From assembly GCA_037127315.1 (NCBI GenBank), contig JBBBDQ010000310.1, positions 3,622,001-3,686,000 of the forward strand: DNA of 64,000 nt, read 5' to 3'. Under the pieces are notes generated by a model. That model was not told where the DNA came from, ran no database searches, and saw only the letters and a list, made by a program, of their open reading frames with translations. Shown in pieces: positions 12,523 to 22,340 of the stretch. Source of the DNA: Ascarosepion bandense. Its lineage: Eukaryota; Mollusca; Cephalopoda; Sepiida; Sepiidae. Position 1 is the stretch's first letter; every line of letters starts with the position of its first letter. Position numbers and translations under genes: made by a program.

Positions 12523-13560
12523 TTCTTTCAGGATGTAGGTGATCATGACCGTCCACATCGCCCTGTCCCTTGTAGCTCTTAACACCCTTTCTCTTGTTAC
12601 CCCTCCCAAACCCTGCTCTGCCATTTATTTGCTCAAGCCCATCAAGAATGGAACTCATTACTTTACCTATCTTTTGCCCTCTATCTGTCCTGTGAGTATC
12701 AGATTCTCCAAGCCCCCCTTTCTCATTACATATCCCAGAAACTTCAGCTGTCTTTTCTTGATGTTAAGTATAAGTTTCCTTTTCATTTTTATCTTCTCCA
12801 AAAGCTCATCGTTTCTAATGTGTTCAGTCCATGGTATCCACAGTATCCTTTTGTAGAACCACATTTTGGTTGCTTCAAGTCTTTCCTTCATCTTAGACGA
12901 GATTGTTCAGCATTCACTGATATATTAAAGGACAGACATCATATAACAATCCAGTACTCACTTGTTTGTTTCCAACAAAATTTTTCTATCTCTCAATACT
13001 CTAATAAGCTTCTGGAATACATCCTTGGCTGTGCCAATATGCCTTCAGATCTCAGTGTTGCACTTTTCATCTTCTGTTACAACACTTTCCAGGTAGATAA
13101 ATTTCTGTACCTGGTTGATTTCAGTAAACCTGACTTGCAGTTGGCATTCCGGGCACCTCTTTTCACTGATGACAATGAATTCAGTTTTCTTGTAGTTGAT
13201 GTTTACTTCTTTCTTTTTACTTTCTTTAGCTACCTTCTTTAGAAGGTCTTGTAGTTTCCTTTCCTTGTCTGTTATCAGCCTCATATGATCTGCATATCTT
13301 ATATATTGTTCAGATTGTGGCCACCAATGATGAATTCTGGCAAGGCATTTAGTTCTCTCAGAATTGTCTTACTGTATAGGTCTAGTGAGATGACACATCC
13401 TTGTCTTACACATTTTTTTTATATCTGCTGAACTCATTTTATGTTCATATGCAGGTGGTTTTCTGCCAGTACAGGTTTTTCATTATTCTAATGTTTTTCT
13501 CGAATATGTCTAGGTTGCTGAGCATCTCTATCAAGTCTTTGCAGCGTATCTAACCTATAC
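12523..13560 (-). mobile_element. RTE-type LINE 3' half (minus)
   Basis: On the minus strand, from the right, the frame carries a reverse-transcriptase palm segment (EKLQDLLKKVAKESKKK, then NINYKKTEFIVISEKR). Next come FIYLESVVTEDEKCNTEI and, in another frame, MKERLEATKMWFYKRIL and RQLKFLGYVMRKGGLENL. These are the C-terminal landmarks of the RTE clade. The two main frames (13045-13284 and 12667-12891) are separated by frameshifts and stops. The upstream end with the active site and the endonuclease is missing, as expected for a 5'-truncated insertion. It is the best-preserved RTE copy in the window. Confidence 0.85.
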
Positions 13561-14122
13561 TAGCAACAGCAGTAAAATGGGTATTATATTCATTGTCAGC
13601 TTTGACAGATGTAGACCAGAGTGATTAATTTCTACATTTTTAATAGGTGAATGTTGAATGATTCTGTGAATTATTTTTTCAGATTTTAATGTTTTTATAT
13701 GCACACACATGCACATAGTGTGTAAAAATCTCTCACTCAGGCCCACTTTCAAAAATTTGGCCAAACTTCAAAATTTCATTTAGAATCTCTTGAACTTCCA
13801 GCACACTTTTATCCTAGTATGGGTGTGTTATATAAAAACAAATAAGAACCATCAATCTAAAATGTGAAATTTTTGTTAAAGTTTCATTAGAAAAGAAATA
13901 TAATTTAATACAATTATGGCGTTTGTTAATTGTTAAATTTTTGACAATTTGATTAATTAATGAAAATCAAACAACATAAAAGTAAAAATACTAGAATTTA
14001 TTTCTTTTTCACCATATCTAATTCTCTGATGAAGCTTTAATAAAAGTGAAACCTCTTAGGTTGATGTTTCCTATTTGTTCTTTATCTTATCAGTCTGTTA
14101 GATTCCAATCCATATTTGATCA

Positions 14123-14127
<5 letters not shown>
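13561..14127. other. AT-rich non-coding stretch
   Basis: No gene or clear repeat. The minus-strand frame at 13555-13764 has no recognisable features. Confidence 0.4.

Positions 14128-14161
<34 letters not shown>
14128..14161. repeat. (TA)n microsatellite
   Basis: Uninterrupted AT dinucleotides directly left of a SINE family 3 tail fragment. Confidence 0.97.
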
Positions 14162-14163
<2 letters not shown>

Positions 14164-14174
14164 GGCAAGGATGA

Positions 14175-14400
14175 CTGTCTACTAGGGATGCTAGCTAATC
14201 CTCATTGCAGCCACCTGATCAGGCACACGTGTTTGTTCAGTACTCACAGACCCCACCTGTGGTTTATATTCAAAGTATGCTGAGTAGATCTTGGTTTCAG
14301 TTTCTGGGATAGAGCATGTTATCTGACATGAACAATAGGCTGAAATCCTTGGTGATGATGACTTGTGATTTCATGACAGCTCAACACACACACAGCATGA
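14175..14400 (-). repeat. SINE family 3 body fragment (minus)
   Basis: This matches the 61195-61440 part of the better copy: 'gctagctaatcctcattg', 'tcaggcacac.tgtttgttcag', 'gaacaataggctgaaa' and 'gacttgtgatttcatg' recur in order. The tRNA-like head is absent here. Confidence 0.6.
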
Positions 14401-15181
14401 AGTTAAGATTAAACAGATAAAGGATACCAATAGATGAAATAGATTTTCTAAATGGATTTAGGTTCAAAATGCTTCTTTTTTCTAATGAAGACTTTTCAGT
14501 TGTATTTCTAAAAAGATTGTGGTGTTGATTTATAAAAGAGAGATTGTGCTAAACTTTCCACATTAAAATCTTTAAATAGTCAGAAAATGAATAAATTGAC
14601 AGATAAAATAAATAAAATTAAAACATAAAAAGTTTTATTTATAATATATTAACTGTGAATTATAAACTGTATTGTCAGGTATCTTAATAAGCAGTGGCAA
14701 ATGTGGACATTTTTTTTTTGTTTTTTTTTTGTGGGGGATGTAATTATGCATGTTTGAGGCTTGCATATTCAAATTTGTGATGAAAAATAATAGACTAATC
14801 ATGAATGAAATTACTATTATTTGAAGTTTATGCAAGGATTTGTGGACAAAAAGCCAAATTGTGTCCTGAAAATTTCTTGTGTTTCAGAAAAACGCTACAC
14901 AACATCCTTGTTGGGTAAAAGTTTGATTAATAGGAGTTTAACCCAGTATTATAATTTCTGGCCTTGTCCAATTCCTGAAGTTGTTTACATGCAAAGTATT
15001 GATGTACTTTTAATTTCTTTGTTTAATCTTGAAAAGATGCTGAGTGAACAGTGTTAGTTCACTTCTCATCTTTTCAGTTCAAAGATTGACCTGCTTCTAA
15101 CTTACCAAGAAAGATATAGGGATAATTCAGATATCTCTTACCTAGAGACAATCCTAAAAATTTGAAATATACATGTGTGTA

Positions 15182-15243
<62 letters not shown>

Positions 15244-15959
15244 TGAGAGAGAAGTTTACTGGGGACAAAGAAGAGCTATCCATTGATTAGCGAGACATTG
15301 TCTTTGATTCATTAGATGAGATATTTAAATTTTCTGTTATATGTTTTTGTATAGATTAGTAACTTGTTTAAAGTTGGATGAAATTTTACTGCACAGTTTT
15401 AAAATTTTCTGCCACTTTATACTGTTACTGTTGCCATTGTGTATAGTTTACTGAATGATGAATTGACTAAATATTTATTACAGAGGTTTAACTCATGCAG
15501 CCTATTACTGCCCTCAGCAAAGAAACATTTTAATATCTTTTAGCATTAATATCTCTCTTATAATCTTGTTGGTGGATTCAGTTTTGCTCTCTTTCCTATT
15601 GGTATTAATATTATCTTTTTTGTAGTGTTTGGCAATGTTGGTATTCTCTCTTACTGTGTGAGTGTGTGAATATATAGCAAATCTATTCCCAAGACTCTTG
15701 AAATGTGTTAAGTCTTTTGTCAAAGTCAACCAGTCACTTGCAAGAAACAAAACAGAAAAAAAATTAACTTAAAAGATTTCACTAATACATATTTCAATAA
15801 AAAAATAATTGATAATATACTTCTGATTTTTTTTGTTTTTGTATTTTTCTTGTATATGTATAAGAGAATTATATTGGAAGCTAGTGTTTAAAGCAATTGT
15901 TCAAATGATGGTTCATTCTGAGCACTTCTTTTTATTCATTTCTCTCCAAGCAAGATTAT
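14401..15959. other. AT-rich non-coding stretch with a compound microsatellite
   Basis: No gene is supported. The frames at 14635-14835, 14821-15057 and 15514-15750 show no domain. The only clear structure is the (AT)n(GT)n tract at 15182-15242. Confidence 0.45.
15182..15242. repeat. (AT)n(GT)n compound microsatellite
   Basis: About 9 AT units run directly into about 22 GT units. They create a THTHTH minus-strand frame that is not a gene. Confidence 0.98.
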
Positions 15960-16425
15960 AATGCTACTAAGACATTGGGGGGATTACAGAAAGTGAAAGG
16001 GAATAACAGGACTTTAATGTGGAGAAATGAGGAGATGACAATAAAGGAGCAGGGTTCAGGAAGACAGAAGATGGTAACTGATGTCACATTTAAATTTTTG
16101 AAGATGTTAAGGAAGCAAGAAATCAGAAAGGAGTTCGACAGGTGCAAGAAAATAAACTCTTATAAGTGCTGGTTGCATTTAGGTAGTTCAACAGTAAAAC
16201 TGCTAATCTATTAGCATTCTTAAATTCATATATTTGAGGCACTTGAGAAAAAAAAAATTCCATCAGAATAGTTGCCATGAAAATATTTGTAGAAAAAACA
16301 AGAAAGCCATATCATGTCAGTAACAAATTGACTGAAGCTGAGATGCCAGATCAGGATAGATAACATTGAAGACCATTCTTTGAATTTTGTCAAGAATCTC
16401 CTTGGCTTTATAAGTCTTATAAGGT
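15960..16425 (-). mobile_element. LINE-A 3' fragment (minus)
   Basis: Parallels 60360-60830 in order: 'gatgtcacatttaaatttttg', 'gaaaggagttcgacagg', 'gttgccatgaaaatattt' and 'gctgagatgccagatcagg'. It is the reverse complement of the LINE-A C-terminal coding end. It is heavily decayed. Confidence 0.65.
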
Positions 16426-17250
16426 AAAATAGGCTCATCACCATGAATAGTTTCAGTTATTTTATATAGTAGATTTTGTTTGTTTTGATATCATATATTT
16501 ACAACATGATAACAGACCTATCTAAACTGTGAGTTAATGAGAAAATGTAACTTATCAGTTCAAATTGTATGATTATTAAACTATGCAAAACTAGCAGTAC
16601 AAAATATTTTTTATTACTTCAGTCGAATACTTTTTATTTGCTAGCCCCTCCACCTTTTTTTTGTGTTAATGCATATCATTATTGTAGAAGATTAAGTTGA
16701 GGATTTAAACCTAAATGTCTTTCTTGTTCATCATTATGCCTGTTTAATAAATACCGTCTTCTGCTGCCCCCTTGACTCCCTATCTCTATTCCTGGTAAGT
16801 AGCTTCTAAGTGGACAAAGATAAAAACTTAACTGAGCATGACCAACCAGATAACTGATAAAATGTTTGTAAATGTTTATCATGTTTGATTTGAGAAGTGT
16901 CAAGTTTTGGAGCACTTGATGTCTTCTTGGAAATTAAGGTTTAATTTGAGTATCAGGACTGGCAGTCAGGTGGTCTATTTCCACACTCCAAAGACTCTGC
17001 TTTCTGATGTATATGATAGACTATCTAAAATATCATTGCCACATTAAGCTTAAATGGGAAATAAGGTGAAAAGATCTTGCAGTAATTTAGTAGTAGAAGT
17101 TTTTGCTACATCTAGATGGAAGCATAGAATTGAACACCATTTTCCATGTCTATAAGGCACATATTTGCACTTAATTTTAACTATTAAAATTATAAATAAA
17201 AGTAAGTTTTTAAAATGCTTCTAATTTTTCCCTACATTTCATTTTTTTTA
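16426..17250. other. AT-rich non-coding stretch
   Basis: No gene or assignable repeat. The minus-strand frame at 16679-16915 has no recognised family. Confidence 0.4.
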
Positions 17251-17685
17251 TTTATCAAGGCAAGCAAGCCACTAAAACACAAGCAGTTACTAAGTTTTGA
17301 AGAATTAAGAACAGAAATACGACTAATGATCAGGAAGAGAAAATTAATCAGGAAGACAGTAAATAGCCATTGACATTGCATTAAAAGTTTTGGAGATTAA
17401 AGCTGGCTAGAAAGCATGGAGCTAGAAGGGAGTTCGACAAGTGAGAAGTGCAAGAAAAGAAACTCTTAGCATAGAATTTATGGCTGCATTTATCCAGCTC
17501 AAATGTAAATTGATTAAATTTTCATGTCAGTCAAGTACTCCATTTAAATTTAAAAAAGATATCATAATGAAGAGCTTTTTTAAACAATTACAATGAAAGT
17601 ATTTATAGAAAAAGCAACTTTATGGCAGTAGGAAAGGGACTGAAGCCAAGTTGCCAGATCAGGACCGATATGTAAATAAACTGCA
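17251..17685 (-). mobile_element. LINE-A 3' fragment (minus), second tandem-like copy
   Basis: Same landmarks as 15960-16425: 'ggcaagcaagccacta' at the tail side, 'gggagttcgacaagtg', 'caatgaaagtatttatag' and 'aagttgccagatcagg'. It is less than 1 kb from the preceding copy and in the same orientation, with a diverged sequence, so they are likely separate insertions. Confidence 0.65.
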
Positions 17686-18700
17686 GTGCCAAAAAATAGA
17701 CATCTAACAACATATAGCTCCTTTCTTTTACCTGAACCATAGTGTGAATGAGATGTTATGGAGTCTCTGAGGTGCTAGAATCGTCATGTGGATATATTTA
17801 TGAAGCTCATAAATTGTTTGTTTGTTGTGAGTAGCTAAAAGGAATTTGGTGTAGACTGCAACATGTTCAATACATGAATAATCAGGTTTAAATCTAGAAA
17901 AGGGAAATTGAAGAGTCTATAAGTTGGCTGATTGTGTCTAAAAGCAGTCTAGGAGCCCAGGAAACATGATAGGAATAAATGGGTAATAATATCCTGCAAC
18001 AAGATCAGTGTTTGTTACACTTGTGATCATTGTGAATTCCAACAGATCACAATCCACACTATTACAGAACTATCACAAGCTTGCACATCCTGATGACAGG
18101 CTAGATCCATAGATCTATAGGATCTCCTTCAAGTACAAAGTATTGACTAGACAAAAGAACTGGAAATGTGATTCATCTAACTAGGTAACATGGAACCAAT
18201 CTTCCACTGTCCAATGACAATGCTTGTAAGTTGGAGGCTATGAAACCTTATGGAATGTAATATACAAGGCATTGACTGATTGGCTGGGTGGCACCAATGT
18301 TAGATTAGGATCTTATTTGATACAACATTTCCCTTTCAATAGGTGATTATCATACTTGTTTATTGTTGACATGTTTGATTCTTGTATCACCTGTGGGCAC
18401 CTGCTGTTCTTATTGATGTCTGTTTGGCATTCACATATTGCTGATAGATCTAAATTACTGTTGCTTGAGAAAAATTTAGAGCTGTTACCACCTTAGAGAA
18501 TAGTAGTTCAAGTTTCTGGATTCAATGATGATTTTATTGTCAAAATATGTTATCCTGTCTGCATCCTATGACTGACACAGATATACTACTTTAGATCACA
18601 TATCATCAGTTCTATTCCTTTAAGTGGGTTAAGCCAAAAGCATCCAATATGTTACTTTTCCTAATTTTCAGGTATTTCAGTTGATATTACCAATTATTTA
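17686..18700. other. Unassigned stretch, partly less AT-rich
   Basis: About 18000-18640 has more balanced base composition and could be an old transposon, but I could not match it to a family or find termini. No gene is supported. Confidence 0.35.
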
Positions 18701-18713
18701 TTTATTTATTTTT

Positions 18714-18925
18714 TTTTATTCATATCACCTCAAGCAATGCGGTAATGCCACTGATATGCAGGGGGCTACGTAAGAGTGAAAAAATTGAAAAAGAGAAAGC
18801 CGGAAACCACTTCCTAAACAGGCAACAAGAGATGAGCCTCTTCACCTGTTCAATAGACGTGGGTGGGGTGTGAACTGGGCGATAGTTTAGTCCATCTACT
18901 CCAAATAAGTCTGTAGGATAAGACA
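18714..18925 (-). mobile_element. SINE sharing the LINE-A 3' tail (minus)
   Basis: A T-rich left end followed by 'atcacctcaagcaatgcgg' is the reverse complement of the LINE-A tail. The rest (gccggaaaccacttcc, gatgagcctcttcacctg, gatagtttagtccatc) matches 4632-4840 closely. It meets a plus-strand LINE-A copy at about 18926, so the two 3' tails point outward. Confidence 0.65.
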
Positions 18926-19775
18926 ATCGCTCATATCCCCCATTAGCATGGATCAGGCTAGTCTCCCTGAAAGCAAAACACTGTGCCTCCTTGGGTTAAC
19001 TCTCACAACAGACCTCAATTGGAAAGACTATATAGAATCCATAGCTAAATCCGCTGCTAAGAAAGTTGGTTCTCTGTGTAGGGCCAGGAAATTTTTCCCG
19101 TCTGAAACAATCCTGCACATATATAAATCTACCATCTGCCCATGCATTGAATATTACTGACATATTTGGTCGGGTGCTCCTGCTATCCACCTAGGTGTCC
19201 TTGACAAAATCCAATGGAGAATCTGTAATGTGATCGATCCCAACTTGGTAGCTTAGATACAGTCACTTTCTCACCCGTGCAATATGGCTTCCCTGTGTCT
19301 CTTCTATAAATACTTTCATGGCTTCTGCTCCGATGAACTTAGTTCACTGGTGCCCCCATGTATGAATTTACTCGAGCCACAAGATTAGCAACTAGGTCCC
19401 ACTCTTTTACTGTGAAACCAATAAAATGTAAATGCAATTTCTACTCCACCAGCTTCTTCTCTTGCACTTCCCGCCTTTGGAATTCCCTTCTGTTTACTTG
19501 CTTCCCCGACAGCTACAATCTCCAAGAATTTAAATATAAAGTCAATAGTCATTTCCTATCTCACTAACCTGCATCCTCACTCTCATGCTCCTTTCTCCAT
19601 CCACTCCACTCTAATCAATATTCTCATCCTTCTCTTACCCACTTCCTGACACACCCTATAACCTGTCACTCTTTCACATAACTTTTCTCTTATGTAACCC
19701 CCTGTAAAACAGTAGCAGTAAAATGCCTTACTTGATGTGATATCATTATTTTAAAAAATAAATAAATAAAAAGAA
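18926..19775 (+). mobile_element. LINE-A 3' end (plus), moderately preserved
   Basis: The frame at 18948-19160 reads KTLCLLGLTLTTDLNWKDY, SAAKKVGSLCRARKFF and HIYKSTICPCIEY, the C-terminal end of a Jockey/L2-group reverse transcriptase. After one stop it continues as SGAPAIHLGVLDKIQWRIC and, at 19358-19567, SRLWNSLLFTCFPDSYNLQ before the terminal stop. The 3' UTR ends with 'ttacttgatgtgatatc' and an A-rich tail at about 19750-19775. It is 5'-truncated, as is usual for LINE insertions. Confidence 0.85.
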
Positions 19776-20009
19776 AATACTTCTTTCTATTTCATTCTTC
19801 AACTTATCGAAAAATACTTATACTAAATATACTTTTTGTTTCCTCATTCTTTATTACAAAAGTCATTTTTGTGTTTTAGTATTAAATTTTTTGATGTGAT
19901 CAAGACATTTGTTTAATATGCTGATCTTCAAGTACATATATTTCAAATTAAGGAAGGGAATATTTTTCTTAATGATTATTGCTTGTGTGATTCTATTACA
20001 TTTCTTTTT

Positions 20010-20105
20010 TATTTTATTATTTCCCTCTCAAGCAAGGCAATAAGGCCACTAAGCCATAAATGGGTACTGAGTATGAAAAAATATGAGAAAAAAAGTTTCT
20101 TATCT
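20010..20105 (-). mobile_element. LINE-A or SINE tail fragment (minus)
   Basis: A T-rich stretch followed by 'ccctctcaagcaaggcaataaggccact' in pieces matches the shared 3' tail seen at 4650, 18725 and 60290. Too short to say which element it came from. Confidence 0.5.
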
Positions 20106-20216
20106 TACTGACTATATTTGTAATTAATTAAAATTTGATTAAGAATATTTAGCTCTTTATCCTCTTTATTATAATAAAGACCATTGTGTGAGTGTATGTA
20201 TGTGTGTATGTGTCTT

Positions 20217-20500
20217 TATATATATATATATATATATATTTCCCTCCTATCATGCTCATGGAGAGAGAGACAATAGTGAGGCAGCATCTGGTCACTTCAT
20301 TAGAAAGACAATAGCAAGGTAACATTGACTCAGTTCATTCTCTTTACTATCAGTTATGAAAGCTCTTGGCATATGTTCTTTAATAGTGTCTTATTTCATT
20401 TTCTTTACAATAATCATATCGTTGAGTAGTGAAGAATATAGATTATATATATATAGTCCATCCTGTCATGCTCAGGGGGAATAACCTGTGAGGAAGCAGC
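20217..20500. repeat. Two (TA)n tracts each followed by a related 'ccatcctgtcatgctca' block
   Basis: After the TA run at 20217-20239 comes 'tccctcctatcatgctcatgg'. After the shorter TA run at 20445-20455 comes 'gtccatcctgtcatgctca'. Both continue into 'gtgaggcagc' or 'gtgaggaagc'. This looks like a dispersed repeat duplicated 210 bp apart. Family unknown. Confidence 0.5.
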
Positions 20501-21755
20501 TAATAATACTTTAAAATATTTTGCAGTCATTTTTGAAAGCATGGACCCACTCGTAGTAGTATAATTTTAAATATTCAAAATAATATTTAAAATTCAATGA
20601 ATAAATGAATTTGTTTTATTATAATGTAAGAATGCTAACAAAATACAAGGCAAGTGAAAAATGCTAATATTTTATGTAAAAGAATTAACATTGTGCAAAA
20701 AAAAACATTTTTTAAACATAAATGTTCATTGTAAGGAAAAAGCGTACTTACAAATGAGATAATTCTGTATAGCTGTAGAAAATACAGTACTGTGCAAAAT
20801 TATATCTGAGGCACATTGAAGCAATTATTTATACTTCAGGAAGCCATACAAAATATCAACAATGTGCAATTTTGAAATCAACATTATATAATACAATTTC
20901 ATTAGACATTTTGCATGGACATTTTGGATTTTGTCTCACATCTTCTATGCTCCTTCAAAATCCTTGCTAAAAATATGATAATTAAGTGTGAAAATGACTC
21001 CAATATGGCTAAAGACAACAAAAAATAATGGAGAGCAATTATTAGAAATTTACAATAGTTTAAAATGGCATGAAATTGTATAAGCATAGACTTATAAATT
21101 GACTTGGCAGTGAATGTATACATTTTTTTTTCTATAAACATCTCCTTTAAGCAACTGCATTCAAATTTGTGCATAGTAGGTTACAGATCTTACAAAACTC
21201 CACTACTGACATCAGTGTGGCTTAATCAACTTAAATAAAAAAACATAAATTAAACAAATAGTTAATAAATACATCATTTAATACTGTATTCAAGAATTCT
21301 ACCAAATCAGTTCCATTGAAATATCTCTTCTATTAGACTGAAGAATAAAAAAATTAAGCAACCATTTGAGTACAAATTCTTGTAGCCAAATTTAAGCAAC
21401 CAGTGTACTGGTCAAAATCTTAAGTTGCTTATTAAAAAAGAATTGTGTATGGAGATGTGTTAAAGTGTAGCAAAAGATAAAATAGATAGGAAAACTAATT
21501 CCATAAGCATACAAATACAAGAGGATACTAAAATGTTTGTTTGACAAGAAAAGTGATTGTTTGATCTTTTGGGCAGATTTTGTGAAGTAAATTGGTCTAA
21601 AAACTTTGTAACATTTGCAAATTTCCTCCCTGAAACATTCCTCTTCTGTTTTGTTTTAACCAGTCACCTGGCCAATAGTACATATTTTAGTCTGAATTTT
21701 AGCCATAAAATATTTAAGTATCATTTTCATGGTAACATTGTCTGTATCAAAAGTC
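20501..21755. other. AT-rich non-coding stretch
   Basis: No supported gene. The frames at 20902-21174 (minus) and 21557-21772 (plus) show no recognisable domain or splice context. Confidence 0.4.
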
Positions 21756-21756
21756 T

Positions 21757-22110
21757 TTGGGTAAAAGCCTAGTATTATCTAGACTAGCATTCAGGTGGTT
21801 TGCAGCAATCCAATGTGATATTGATCTCACAAACCTCTGGGGAGATGTTGAGGTATACTTTCTCAATTGCTGCTCACCAATCACTGATACTTTTCTAGGT
21901 ACAAGATCTTGTGTACAAATGGATCTCTCTACTATGTTCCATAAATGTTTGATTCGACTTATGTGAGGCAAATGTGTTGTCCATACCACTTGTCAGAAAT
22001 GCCCAGAATTTGTTTTGAGAGCCTGCTGAATAACTTAGGTCTGATGACAAGGTGGTTTATCATGAAGGAATAGCTCACTGTTGTTGGGGTAAATGCAATC
22101 CTTGAATGGT
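21757..22110 (-). mobile_element. Tc1-like transposase relic (minus)
   Basis: On the minus strand the frame gives RIKHLWNIVERSICTQDLVP, which fits the Tc1 'NPIEHLWDVLER' catalytic-glutamate region. RFVRSISHWIAANHLNAS follows and fits the Tc1 C-terminus. Upstream, 'NNSELFLHDKPPCH' fits the QDNAPCH block. Stops and frameshifts separate them. No inverted repeats were identified. Confidence 0.65.
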
Positions 22111-22209
22111 TGAAACTTAGTCAATGAAAATGAAATGTTTGAGAATACTAGTGAATGTAACTGATGCCATGTGAACATAACCAACACCGTTGCATTTTAA
22201 CACTGTGGA

Positions 22210-22340
22210 ACTTTTTTTTTTTAAATCATTTCACTCCAAGTAAGGCAATCATGCTACTCAAATATCAATGAGAGTGAAAGAGAATGAGAAGACTTTAGAA
22301 AGAACCAGAAACACAATCCTAAACAGGAAACTATTTCCAC
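22210..22340 (-). mobile_element. LINE-A/SINE shared-tail fragment (minus)
   Basis: A T-run followed by 'atcatttcactccaagtaagg' and later 'cctaaacaggaaac' matches the tail-to-body part of the copies at 4632 and 18714. It ends there. Confidence 0.5.

Noticed and set aside
15074..15283. Minus-strand frame rich in Thr-His repeats
   Set aside because: It is the reverse translation of the (AT)n(GT)n microsatellite.
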